From contig JBBHKE010002706.1 in NCBI GenBank assembly GCA_037447655.1, forward strand, positions 62,001-126,000: a stretch of 64,000 nt of DNA, given 5' to 3'. Both the position numbers and the translations under genes were made by a program. The stretch is from Zygnema cylindricum (lineage: Eukaryota > Streptophyta > Zygnematophyceae > Zygnematales > Zygnemataceae). Positions 44,251-55,959 of this stretch are shown here, piece by piece (position 1 is the first letter of the stretch; every line of letters begins with the position of its first letter). Under the pieces are notes generated by a model. It was not told the DNA's origin and did no database searches. It was given only the letters and a program-made list of their open reading frames with translations.

Positions 44251-46363
44251 TCTTTCTCCCCCCCTCTCTACCTCCCTCCCCCTCTCCCTCCCGCTCTCTC
44301 TCTCCCTCTCTTTCTTTCACTCCCTCCCTCTTTCTCTCCCTCCCTCTCCTTCTCTCCCTCTCTCTCCCTCTTTTCTACCCCGTCCTCCCTCTCTCCCCAC
44401 CTCTCTCTCTCCCTCTCTCCCTCCCTCTCTCACTCCCTTTCTCCCTCTATCGCTCACTCCCGCCCTCCACCTCTCCTCCCCCCCTTTCTCCCTCCCTCTC
44501 CCTCTCTCTGTTTCTTCTTCCTCCCTCCCCATCTCTCTCTTCGCCCCTCTCCCCCTCCCTCTCTCCATCGTTCTCTACCCCTCTCTACCGACGGCCTCCC
44601 TCTCCCCCTCTCTCCCTCCCTCCCTCTCTCCCCCTTCCCCTCTCCATCTCTCGCCCTTCCTATCCCTCTCTCCCTCTCTCCCTCCCTCCTTCCCTCCCTC
44701 TCCCGCTCTCCTTCTCTCCCTGTCTCCCTTTCTCCCTCCCTTCCTCTCTCTCACTCTCTCTCTCTCCCTATTTCTCTCTCCCGCTCTCTCTCTCAACCCC
44801 TCTCCTTTGTTACCTCACTCCCTCGCTCTACTCCTCTCACCCTCTCTCCCTCTATTCCTCAATCTCTAATCCTCTCTCACTCTCCCCCCCTCTCTCCCAC
44901 GCCCTCCCTCTCTCTCCCTATCTCTCTCTCCCGCTCTCTCTCTCTCCCATTCTCCATTCCTTCCATAACTCCCTCGCTCTACTCCTCTCCCCCTCTCTAC
45001 CTTTCTCGATTCCTCACTCTCTAACCCTCTCTCCCTCCCTGTCTCCCTCCTTTTCTTCTTCTCCCCCCCTCTCGCTCTCTTCCTCCCTTCCTCGACCTTT
45101 CTCCCTTACCCTCTTTCCCTACCTCTCTCTAACCCTCTCTCCCTCCATGTCCCCCTCCCTCTCTACCTCTCTAGCTCATTCCCGCCCTCCCCCTCTCCCC
45201 CCCTTTCTCCGTCCCTCTCCCTCTCTCTGTTTCTTTCTTCCTCCCTCTCTCCATCCCTCTCTATCTCACTCTCCCTCCCTCTCTCCCTCCTCTCTCCCTC
45301 TCCCTCCGTATCTCCCTCACTCCCCCTCATCCCTCTCCCCTTCCCTCTTCCTCTCCTCTCCGTACCTCCCTCCCTCCCTCCACCTCCCTCTCTCTCCCTT
45401 TCCTCTCCTTCTCCCTCTCTTTCCCTCTCTCTTTCCCTCTCTCCCTCTCTCTCTCCCCCTTTCCCTCTGTCCCTCTCTCCTGCTCTCCCGCTCTCCTCTC
45501 CATCTCCCTCTCTCCCTCTCTCCCTATCTCCCTCTCTCCCGCTCTCCCTCCTCTCCCTCGCTCTGTCCCTCTCCCTCTCTATTCCTCGCCCTCTCTCCCT
45601 CTCTCCCTCTCTCCCCATTTCGCTCTCTCCCTCTTTCCCTATCTCCCGCTTTCCCACTCCCTCTCTCCCTCTCTCCGCTCTCCTTCTCTCCCTCTGTCCC
45701 TCTGTCCCCCTCTCTCTCCCACCCCTCTCTCCCTCTTTCCCGATCTCTTTCCCTCCCTCTCTCCCTCTCTCCCTCGCTCTGTCCTTCTCCTCTCCCTCGC
45801 TATTCCTCTTCCTTTCTCCCTCTCTCCCTCTCTCTCTCTCTCTCTTTCCCTCTCTCCCTCTCTCTCTCTCTCTCTTTCCCTCTCTACCTCTCTCTCTATC
45901 CCCTTTTTCCTCTCTCCCGCTCTCCCTCTCTCCAGCTCTCCCTCTCTCCAGCTCTCCCTCTCTCCCTCTGCCGCTCTCTCCCTCTCTCCCTCTCTCTCCC
46001 CTCCGCTCTCTCTCCCTCCCTCTCTCCCTCCCTCTGTCCCTCACCTCTCCCACTATTCCTTCCCCCTCTCCCTCTCTCCCTCTCTCCCTCTCTCCCTCTC
46101 TCCCTCTCTCCCTCTCTCCTCTCCTTCTCTCCCTCTCGCTCTTTCCCTCTCCCTCTCTCCCACTTTCTCTCTCTCCCTCTTTTCCTCTCTCCCGCTCTCC
46201 CTCTCTCCCTCTCTTCCCCTTTCCCTCTCTCCCTTTGTCCCTCTCTCTCTCCCACTCCTCTCCCTCTGTCCCTCTCTCCCGCTCTCTCCCTCCCTCTCTC
46301 CCTCTCTCCCTCTCTCCTCGTTCCGTCCCTCTCCTCTCCCTCCCTTTTCCTCTCCCTATTCAC
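44251..46363. repeat. 2.1-kb polypyrimidine tract, (CTCTCCCT)n-like
   Basis: About 2,100 bp made almost only of C and T on this strand, dominated by CTCTCCCTCTCT and CTCCCTCC words with rare A and G. All three forward frames are long and open (up to 430 codons of Ser/Pro/Leu), which reflects composition and not a gene. A small related tract follows at about 46717-46815. Confidence 0.97.
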
Positions 46364-47262
46364 AAAAACAGAAAAAGAGCGAAAAAAACAGAACAACAAC
46401 AGCAAAAAAAAAAAAGCAAAAAAAGAACAACAAAAATAAATAAATAACAATACAAACACTATAATCAGAGAGCAAAAAGCAAAAAACAAGAAACAATATC
46501 CAGAACCAAATGCACCAGAAAAGTGAATACTACACCAGTTGTTAATAAAACAATACACAGTTATTTTTCAAAAACATAATAATATATAATAATATATATT
46601 AGTATATAATAATATATAATAATATATAAAAATAATACATATGAAGTAAATCCGTACTTTTTGGTCGCATGGAAAGCTGAGGTGACATTTCTCTTTGAAA
46701 CTGTTCCCGGAAACTGCTCCCTCCCTCTCCCTCTCCGTCTACCTCTCCCTTTTCCCCTCCCTCACCCTCGCCCTCTCCATCTTTCTCGCCTTCTCTCTCC
46801 TCTCCCTCTCTCTATTCTAAAATTCTGAGGTTAGATTTCAATCATTCACGTGCTTGGGTTGTGGCACGTGCGGAAGGACAGCTGGCGGTTGGAGAGAAGC
46901 TCGAGAGCAGGAGTACGGACGGAGGAGGAGGAGAGAGGTGTCCATGAGAAAAAAAAAAAAAAGCCCAAGAAGGAAAGGAAAGGAAAGGGAAGGGAGGGAA
47001 TTTTTTCCACATAGGAAATGAAAACGACAAAAAGCTCTGGAATTTGAACTGTGGCCTTTTAGTGGTTCCCTCCCAATGTGAACGTTTGTTTCCATTTTTC
47101 CGGAAATTCCGGCTCCTTTTTGCGGAAATTCCGGCTATTTCCCGTTCCTTTGGATATGCAAAGGGTTCTTTGTTTCAAAAATTTGAAATTTTGAATCCGG
47201 CGCTCGGTCAAAATTTCAGTTTAGTGAAGCTAACGGTACGGTACACCGTGCATCGCTATGAG
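46364..47262. other. Intergenic DNA with A-rich and TAATA-repeat stretches
   Basis: It contains (AATAATATAT)n at about 46575-46640 and a polypyrimidine tract at about 46717-46815. The sequence CACCGTGCATCGCTATGAG at 47243-47261 is the left end of a family A/B MITE cut by element D3. No gene recognised. Confidence 0.45.
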
Positions 47263-47272
47263 TAGTGTTGTG

Positions 47273-48212
47273 TATCGGTAAAAAAATTATCGCGATGACA
47301 CCGATACTGATAGTTATCGGTTATCGAACGGTCAGAGGTCTCGATATATTGGTCTGAGACCAACAAATTCCATATTGGCAATAACTTTAAAAAAGTATAG
47401 TATGCATACAGTAGTACTTAATAACATACTGTATTATATTTTTGACTTTATATAGCGTGGCATGCCACGCTATAAGTACCTGTTCCGTCGCTGTTTAACT
47501 GCGATTTATTACGGTCAGCGCAGCACATAAACGCTGGCCGGTTAGCTGAACAGAAATTGTTAGCTGAACGTAATTGTACCGACAAACTGGTGAACATGGA
47601 ATGGAAAAAGGACGGCGGACACAAAGTACAACGGACGCAAAATAACATTCGCGCCGCCGGAATCGAACGGACGACATGGAATGAGAAAATACGAGCGGAC
47701 GGCCAGCGTGAGCGCCGGCATCCCGGAATGTCTCTTTTGGCAGCTTATGCCAAAAAAGCCGACGGATTGACACGTGGCAGGTCTCCAGTGGATCCAGAGG
47801 AGGAAAGGGACAAAGCCATGGTGTCGGATGTGAAAGGTAGCTCGTTTTTACTAGATCCGTACCAAAACCGTACAGACCTCATGGCGGCTACTGTACTTTC
47901 TATGCTTGAACAACTGTACAATACAGTGATCTGATTGGTAGACACCTCAGTAGATAGGGGTTGTGAGTAGGGCGCGTCCGGGGAATAACACGTACAGTTG
48001 AGTGTACTTGCCGTACATTTATCTGTACGGTCCGTATAGATATCGCCAATAGTTATCGATATTGGTGTTATCGCCAATAATAACCGATAAATATCGGATA
48101 TTTTTTGGCGATAACACCGATAGTGATATATCGTACTAATATATCGATTATCGGCTACCCGAAAAAAGGCCCATATCGGATATCGGAAAATCCTTACCAA
48201 TACATAACACTA
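47273..48212. mobile_element. Family D hAT-like element D3, about 0.94 kb
   Basis: It starts TAGTGTTGTGTATCGGTAAA and ends CCTTACCAATACATAACACT plus A, an inverted pair. CGATA palindromes lie near both ends. From 47620 to about 48000 it is the reverse complement of D2. The plus strand has an open frame at 47557-47934 with RAAGIERTTWNEKIRADGQR and GRSPVDPEEERDKAMVSDVK, perhaps a decayed transposase exon, though no standard hAT motif is secure. Confidence 0.75.
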
Positions 48213-48620
48213 CACCACGAATCGTTATTAGGGTCAATAACTCTAATAACGGTTCTTGAAATTTTGATTTTTTTTTTCAAATAGGATACATGATTTTAAT
48301 TTTTCCTTGACGTTCATTAAGGTACCGTACAGAATAGCGTAAAGCCCAAAAGTACAATAAAACATAAATAGCGTGGTGTACGGTCGATGACAGACCGTAC
48401 ATAAATGTACCTTTTCAAGTGATAATTTACAAAAAATGAATTAAATCAGACGCGCACGCATAGGAACGTGCGCTCAAAAAAACGGGATTAGTCTGACACG
48501 TAAATTAGTATGGTATGTACGGGTATTTTATATTCGCGAGGGCGTACGATTTCTAATATTTTGTACGAACACATATATTAATGTATATAGTCGTACGACG
48601 AATATTCCATTTTTGCTCTT
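48213..48620. mobile_element. Family A MITE, right terminus missing
   Basis: It starts CACCACGAATCGTTATTAGG directly after D3. The interior includes AATAGCGTGGTGTACGGTCG as in the long copies. The expected right end is absent before the next element starts at 48630. Confidence 0.6.
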
Positions 48621-48629
48621 CCCAAATTA

Positions 48630-49315
48630 CACCGTGAATCGTTATTAGCGTATTGTACGCTATATCGGCACCCCGAAATTTTGACATTGATACACGAAAT
48701 ACAATGATTGAATCTAATTTATCTTTGACATTAAATGCGGTACTTGTAAATTAGCGTCAATGGTATGACCGTACTGAATGCATGAATAGTGTGGTGTACG
48801 GAAGTAGTTTGATAGTACAACATTGTACTTCTTTACCGGAATCCGTACGGAATTTGTGGTTATCTTATGTCGGTCGCATACATAGCTGCGCTTACAAAAA
48901 TTGTTGAGTCGAGTTTGCAAAATAAACGTTCGCATACATTCAGACGTTCGTTTTTGTGTGTTATAGTGTGAACGGATAACATGTGCACATGGTAAAAACT
49001 ATCCATGTTACGTAAGCGTAATGTTGCGTACTTACACATGTTCATCGTCGCGTTAGAGTTAAGTCTAATACGTTGCCGTATTAACTCTATTTGAGATATT
49101 GCAAAAATAATAGTGTATATATTTACACTATTACAGGGTCAAAAGAAACATAACGGTAATACCAGACCTTTAAACCAAAGAGACGCTTATTAGAGTTAAG
49201 TATGACCCTAAAATGGGTAATGTTTCACAAAACGACAACAAATTACTGTCACATTGTAAAAAAATTAGAGTAAAGTTACAAAATTTAGGATTGAAGAAAA
49301 GCGGCGCCTAGAAAA
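48630..49315. mobile_element. Family A-related long MITE, right end unclear
   Basis: It starts CACCGTGAATCGTTATTAGC after TA. It shares GGCACCCCGAAATTTTGACA with related long copies and GTGTGGTGTACGGA inside. The right terminus could not be located, so the end is approximate. Confidence 0.5.
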
Positions 49316-49559
49316 CGGCAATTGATATCAAACCAACGGCAAATGCGGAGAGAACACAAAAAATAGATTTTGTGTTCTGACTAATCCCAACCACATCTTC
49401 GTCCTCTGGTGGGTGAATTCAGAATCTCGCAGAGCCATTTTCACATGACGCCGCCATTTTTTCGGCAAGATACGGATCGTCTCCCCGCCACCTCGCTGAG
49501 TCTCGCGACATCCATCGACTCCATACCTCATTTTAGGGTTTACAACAGTATTAGGGTAC

Positions 49560-50166
49560 ACAATAATATGCCGAAACAACAAGAGGAATCGCGCCATTAC
49601 CGTCGCTATAAATTTTAGTGTTTATGAAGGGTTTTTCGGTAAGTGCGCATTTCACCGTGTTTGTTCATATCTCTCGCTCCCTCTACCTTCTTATTCTTCC
49701 TCCTGTTTCATTCTCTCTCCCTTTTTATCCTTTTACCTCTTCATTTTCGCATTGTCTAACACTCACATTCTTTCCCACTTCATTTGCTTACCTTTCTCCC
49801 TCACTATGTTCTCCCCTCTCTCTCTCACTCATTTTGTCCCATTCCCTTTCTCTAATCTTCTCTCTCATTCCCTTCCTCTCACTGTTCCGTCTCTCTTTGT
49901 CCGTCATATTTCACTGTTTATTTGTTGAGCCCATATACCCCCTACTAATCCGTTATCTTCCTCTCTCTTTCGTATGTAAAACTATCATCTTTGATGAACT
50001 TCTATCCGACGGCCGTTGTATTGGGGAGCATCCTACGGCAACATGTGATCGTAGGGAAGAAGAAAGCATCATTTTGAAGGTGTTGGACAGGATGACAGTT
50101 TCGAGAGTAAACCTTGGGGAGCTTTGCATAGATCTGTATTTGTCGTCACCGATCGTTGCTAATTAG
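49560..50166 (+). CDS. Possible small plant gene, product unknown (weak)
   Basis: An ATG at 49624 opens five codons that run into GTAAGTGCG, a good donor (after ATGAAGGGTTTTTCG). A CT-rich stretch that could be intron pyrimidine sequence follows. A later open segment at about 49975-50163 reads IIFDELLSDGRCIGE, EEESIILKVLDRMTVSRVNL and ends at TAG. Neither exon has a recognisable domain, and the acceptor cannot be fixed. Reading straight through without splicing also gives an open frame of 182 codons, but its Ser/Leu/Phe-rich middle looks like pyrimidine-rich intron and not protein. Treat as a candidate transcribed locus only. Confidence 0.2.
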
Positions 50167-50700
50167 TTAGTGTGTGTAATATTACCAAATTGTTAAATTA
50201 TTTTTAAGGGGATTTCCGAGCTAGAGGTAGAAACTTTAAGAATTATGTTAGAACATAGAGTTTTGTTGAATATTGTAGATTAATAGGCTTATATTTTTGT
50301 TTTAGTTTAACGTTGTGAAAACGATATCATCGTGAAATATCCAAATTTTGTATTTTTTTTCCCAATGTTGTTAATCAATGATTTTATTAGTGTCAACTTA
50401 GTATATATATTTTTATTAATAATGTGTTTTTTTACTTGCTTTCATGTTGTACCGATGACTTTTTCGCATTGGAATATATTAAATCTCGGTGTCTTTTCGT
50501 TTGTGTATCATCGGTATATGTTGAAAATATGCATTATTCTTCTTATCACCGCGTATATTACTTGAACTTTGCTTTTCCTACATGGAATATTTTGCTTTCA
50601 CCATTCAATCCAGTTTTTATGGTTTCAGCCTTGTCAAAATTGATATTTTTGCCATGGTAAAAACCTTGTTACTGGTTCAAAGCTTTAATAATATCCACCT
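50167..50700. other. AT-rich intergenic DNA
   Basis: No gene, repeat family or site recognised. Confidence 0.3.
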
Positions 50701-50709
50701 AATATGAAA

Positions 50710-51520
50710 ACTGACGGTTCACGGACCAGCGACGAACCAAAATCGCAGCGGTAAAGCCATACGAACAGAGAAACAACGCTACAATGAATCCATGATTTGC
50801 ATTCAGCGACGAGGCAATGTTTGCTTTGTCGGAGATAATGGTGATTCACTTTCGCCGCTGGATTTCCACCCAGCGACAAGACAATCTCTGCTTTGTCGAA
50901 GATGATACAAAAACTGTTTCAAAGCTGGATTTTCGTCCAGCGACGAGACACTCTGCATCGTCGAAGATGATGCAAAAAATGTTTCAAAGCTGGATTTCCA
51001 TCCAGCGACGAGACACTCTGTGCATCGTCGAAAATGAAGCAGAAACTGTTTCGTCGCTAGATTTCCATCCAGCGACGAGACAATGCATCGTCGAAAATGA
51101 TGCAGAAACTGTTTCGTCGCTAGATTTCCATCCAGCGACGAGACAATGCATCGTCGAAAATGATGCAGAAACTGTTTCGTCGCTGGATTTCCATCCAACG
51201 ACGAGATAGCCGCTGCTTTGTCGAAGATGATGCAGAAGCAACTTCGCTGCTGGGTTTCCATCCAACGACGAGATAGCCGCTGCTTTGTCGAAGATGATGC
51301 AGAAGCAACTTCGCTGCTGGGTTTCCATCCAACGACGACATTGTCTCTACATCGTCGAAGATCGTGTTGAAGCAGTTTGAAAGCTGGATCTCTAAACAGC
51401 GACGAGAAGTTATCGTCGCTGAAAGGGCAATCATTAACTATGTACGTGAAAATGCTGTAAAAATTATGAACTTCCTACGTGGATGATGAACCAGCGACGA
51501 AGTATACTCGTCGCTGATTA
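50710..51520. repeat. Palindromic GCGACGA minisatellite, about 63-bp unit
   Basis: About nine units. The regular part (51000-51240) repeats every 62-63 bp: TTTCGTCGCTAGATTTCCAT, CCAGCGACGAGACAATGCAT, CGTCGAAAATGATGCAGAAA. Each unit carries TCGTCGCTGG and CCAGCGACGA as a 10-bp inverted repeat around ATTTCCAT, so each can form a hairpin. Variant units extend to a final palindrome at about 51492 (CCAGCGACGA and TCGTCGCTG around AGTATAC). Both strands stay open over 130-150 codons because the unit is a multiple of three, not because it is a gene. Confidence 0.88.
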
Positions 51521-53881
51521 GTTTAAGGGGTACAATGCAGCAATATATATAATTCCATGCTACATGTATACTCGAATATTTAACACCACATTAACATCAT
51601 CTCTACGTAAATACACAATATATTTTATAAATACATCCAATTCACATTAAGCCAAACATGTAAACTTCAAAAATACCGAATTTATATTATCCCATAATAA
51701 AACCATACACACATAAAGATTGTTTTTTTCCTAAAAAGTGAATTAATACTAAACTTCATGGACCGTCTACATTAATCTGCCACGAGTACGACTACTACTC
51801 CCGCTATAATTAAACTACCATTCTCAAACTAACATTAAAAACAAAAAAAAACAATACGTAGTTATATTATATCTTTAAAACTCGTTGCCGCTCATCCCTC
51901 CCTCGCTGAAAATGCTATCTTGCTGACTGTCGGCATCTTCAATATTTCGGAGGAATTCTCTTGCCCTTGGGCAAGGAGGTTCCACAACCTCTCCTTCGAA
52001 GTGGTTGCGATACTTGGTGATTATGTCTTGCAATTGATGTGTGAGCATGTCTTCTTCCCACCGTCCGTCACGTAAAGATAGGCCACATTGAATCATTGCT
52101 TTTCGCGCGTAACTCATCCCGTTTTTGTCTCGCATCGCGTTAACTTCTCGGATAGAATCCCGTGCCAATTTTAGAAAAAATGCTTTACCCGGTCCCACCA
52201 ATTTTCCGGACCATCCACGGCTCGAAGGTTTAGCCCATTGCCCGGTTTCAATTCCTTTCGCCTTCCAACTGTCCCATATACGGCTCCATACGTCCTTGAT
52301 TTTAGAGATGACAAAAGAGTCCGCCGGTTGAACAAGGTGCGTAGCATTAGGTGGAAAATAGTGTAAAACGGTGTTTTTGGCCTGTAGGACTCGCTCCAAC
52401 TCATCGGACGTATTATGACCTCCACAGTTATCTTAGAACATGATTTTTTGTCGTCCTTCCCAATCCCCTTGATAAGACCTTGTCTCTTCGAACCACTGTG
52501 GGAACACCGTTTTGTCGTTCCAACCCTTTGGACCGGTCCGGTAACAAACACCTGAAAATATAAAAATTCAACAAAAAGAAGACAAAATTAACTTTTTATT
52601 TTGCTTGCGTAATTTTGCCTTATAGGGAAAGTAATCTACGTGGACCATAGGTAGCTTGTAATAGGAGTCATTGTTTGAGATAAGAGAAGTTAGAGAGTTA
52701 ATGAACGAAAATAACGTAAATTTGTGGTGGGGGAGAAAGGGAGGAGGTATGAGAGGGCGAAGTAGAGAGATATACATATAAGATTAGACACAAATATGAG
52801 ATGGAGATAAATAGAGAGACCTTAATCAAAGACAAACATACATCAAAATAAAAATGAAAACATTAGATTTGTGAGAAAAAACTCACCCGGGACAGTGTCC
52901 GGTAAACCTTGTATCGGGTAACTCCTCCCACGATTTGCAAAAATAATCATTGGGTTTTCGATACGAGCGTTCACCCCACCAGTTATTCGCACCATGAGAG
53001 TCATGGATTCACCTCCTCCCGCGACGTCGGCGTATTTCACCACATCATCCCCTCGAAATCCCAAAGTCTTTCCATTGTCGGTGTTGACGATCACATGTGT
53101 TTCATCCATGTTTTCCACTAGGTCTTCGTTGAAAATTCCTAGTATACATGCAACGGCAAACCAAAACAAACAAATTTCATACTTTTTTAGTATATGTCGT
53201 TAAGTAGGGAATACAACGAAAACAAAACACATTTAACAAAAAAAAATGCATCATTAAAAGATATTCATAATGTAGGGTGACTCACCGGATTCAAACCCTC
53301 GCTTCAGCACGCCCATGTGGAAGGCCACGGTACGCTCAATGTATTCCTCTTTCTCGGTTGAGCATTGTAGTTTACCCTTTTGTGCCCGCACAACGATGTT
53401 GTGCTTCTCTTGACACCTTTGCACCCACCTTTTATTTATTACCGGATGTATTTCGGACCCGTCCTTGTTGAACCATTCCGGTCCGTACTCTTTCCTCCGT
53501 TCTCTTATAATGTCCCTTGCGATGTCCCCTAGAATTGTGGTGGACATCTTCATACCCGCTTTTTTAAAACGTTCAAAATCGGAAAGTAACTCTTCGTGTA
53601 TAACTGTCACCCAAGCGGCTTCCTTCCTTCCTCGTCCCGGCAAAGCCTTGGTAACCGCCACCGATCTCCTCCCGAAACTAGAAGAAGAGAATGTTCGGGT
53701 TGTCTCTCGTATTCCGTCAAGCGTATTCCTCCTCTCTATCCACCATCGCTTGGCCTTTTGATACTCTGTACATAATACACAATGTAAAAGATTAAATGAA
53801 TTTCATTATGTATCACTTCATTATTCACAATGGTAAGCAATATAGCAAATTAAAGTGACAGTAAAGAGATGCGGGAATATT

Positions 53882-54016
53882 TAGCGACGAAGTGCTACTC
53901 TCGTTGATTCAACGACGACAGAATTTTTTTATCGTAAACGACGTTGATACGTAGTCGTTTGCCGACCACCAATGAAAATTCGACACTTCAACTACGACAA
54001 TGTCTCGTCGTTAAAC
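53882..54016. repeat. GCGACGA-type inverted repeat within pogo intron 1
   Basis: TTTAGCGACGA at 53879 and TCGTCGTTAAA at about 54004 form opposed ends, with CAACGACGACAG and AACGACGTTGATAC between. Same motif class as the arrays at 1640, 50710 and 56105. Confidence 0.6.
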
Positions 54017-54249
54017 CGGGAACGAGAATTAACAAATACATTGCCGACATCAGCAAATCCAAAGGTAAGAGTTAACGTTAAATTATCATTCACAAGGCTA
54101 GAAAATGGAAGAAATATATTAAATTTATACACGTATGGAAAAAATAAAAAACAAACAAAACATTGGGATATGCAATGTAGGGTGAGGGAGAAATCGGGAT
54201 ACCTCTCTGTCGAATGAAGGCCATGAAATAGACCTTCATCATCTCGCAT

Positions 54250-55777
54250 CAACGACGCCTAATTCCCGCAAGCTCTCGAGTGAGATTATTAATTAAGCGA
54301 CGAACCTCTCTCATCGCTAATTCTTGAGCCTCCACCCGCCGATTGAGATTTTCAACTTCATTCTTCAATTGCTCCAATTCCGGCGGTGGAGGGGGCTCAT
54401 CGACATGTGGGACTCTCGGAATTTCCCAAAGGTACGTACGCTCACTTGCACATTTCGGAAGCGTTGTAAAACTGCACTTCGAGCCTCTAAAAATTCGTTT
54501 AGCTCCGGAGTACGAGTTGCACGACGTAGAATGGTGAATAACCGTGGATCCCAAGGGTGATAATGCCGCACTAATTCCGGCACATCGATTTCGAATCCGA
54601 TCGGTCGACGTACAATCCATGTAAAACGTTCATCATTAGGCTGAAAATGCCTAATGTAAGGGAAATTTGAAGCATGGTTGTACGATGCGATGTACAACCA
54701 TGTTGGGTGGGCGGGGACATCCGGAGGGATGTCTAGAATTTCCGGGACCGGGTTCAAATTCCGTACGAGAGGCCTAGCCTCCCCATAACGCCAATAGTCC
54801 GGCCACTCCTCGACCGGGATGTAGTGGGCCGCCGATGGTCGGAAGCCATCCATGGCCTCGTCTCCGACGGGAGGCGGAAAAAACCAATCGGGTTCTTCCT
54901 CTCGAACGGGAACTTGACGGTCGGCCAGAATTTGAGGTGGTTGTACCGCCACGATAGCTCTTTCGCGGTTCGGTGAAGGGGGAAAAACAACAACCTCGTC
55001 TTCGTCTCCATATTCTTCCTCCATGCGCCTCTCCAAGCTCTCCGAAGATTGCTCGTCCGAGGTTGTGGGATCGTCCTCGTATTTCGTCACCGGAATGTCC
55101 GACGATTCGGTTTCTTCCGGCACTTCCTCCTCTTCCGTAGGCTCTTCCCCGTCCTCTATAGGCTCGTCCGACGCGGTTCCCGAGGGGTCGTATTCCTGGT
55201 CTTCTTCCTTACCCCCTTCTACTTCGCGGACACCTTCTTCCTCGGCTCCAACCCCTTCATCCGGAACCCCCCCCTCCGGCACACTTCTCCTTACTACCCT
55301 CTCCGTCCCCGTCCCTTCCCTCCCCACCCCCTCCGGTTCCTCCATCTCCTCTATTTCGGCACCCGATTCCTCCCCCTCCCTCAAAACCAACTCCATTCCA
55401 ACCCTTTCCCCACCACCCTCCTCCGGTTCAACCCTATTCCCTAATACTCCTCCGGTTGCCCCCCTCTCTCGAACTACCACCTCCGCTCCCGGTATCTCAT
55501 GCCCAAGCGCCTCCTCTTCCAAACTTTGCCTTTCTTCCGCCCCCTCTATTTCCTTCTCCCTGACCAGTTCCGCCCCTTCCTCACGTTCTCTTTCAATATC
55601 CTCCCCTACCGCTATCTCCCTTTCTTCCCTAAACTGTTCTATAACCGCCTCCCTTTCCCTCACTAAATTCTCCCCTCTAGGTATATGACCCCCTACCTCG
55701 GTTTCATTTAGTCGTGTACGATATCGTCGCTGAATGGCAGAGCGAAGTCGTTTGAATGGTCGTCGGCCGCCCTCCAT
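54250..55777 (-). CDS. Unknown protein ORF nested in the pogo intron (acidic middle, conserved-looking C-terminal part)
   Basis: ATG at 55777 (MEGGRRPFKRLRSAIQRRYR); the frame stays open to 54365, 470 residues. Residues 1-30 are strongly basic, a possible nuclear signal. Residues about 35-270 are Glu/Gly-rich and low-complexity. Residues about 300-450 have normal globular composition, with W-rich segments (HPTWLYIASYNHASNFPYIR, FTWIVRRPIGFEIDVPELVR, HYHPWDPRLFTILRRATRTP). Near 54440 the frame probably shifts: the next frame continues with a proline run and a heptad-like coiled coil (LEQLKNEVENLNRRVEAQEL) to a stop at 54249-54251, either through a small indel or a very short intron. I recognise no family. 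It may be transposon cargo, an accessory transposon protein, or an independent insertion. Confidence 0.6.
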
Positions 55778-55959
55778 GGAGAAAAAAAACAATCGCTTCC
55801 CGGGAAACAAAGTAGTTACACAATTAAGGGTGAAAAAAACAACCTAAAAGAGGCACTTTTGGTTTGATCTTTACTTAGATCTCGGTGCTATAACAACCTA
55901 GACAACTATTCACCGACGGAAAATTTAACCGTTGGCCCTACGAAGTTATAGAATCGACA

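Noticed and set aside
43861-46447. Very long open frames (387, 430, 296 and 220 codons) across the CT-rich tract
   Set aside because: They consist of Ser/Pro/Leu or Arg/Glu/Gly repeats dictated by the polypyrimidine composition. There is no start context, domain or splice evidence.
47273-48212. Clean 8-bp hAT target duplication around D3
   Set aside because: Flanks read GCTATGAG and CACCACGA, which do not match. The element inserted beside or between other MITE ends and its flanks may be rearranged.
50803-51434. Repeat-protein-like frames (units with SSLDGNPATKQ)
   Set aside because: The 63-bp unit is a multiple of three, so open frames appear on both strands. Hairpin DNA structure explains the pattern better than coding.
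50710-51520. CRISPR-like regular spacing of palindromic units
   Set aside because: The units are contiguous with no variable spacers, there are no cas genes, and the context is clearly a eukaryotic nuclear genome.
55023-55688. 221-codon plus-strand frame, Ser/Pro-rich
   Set aside because: Antisense shadow of the acidic Glu-rich ORF on the minus strand.
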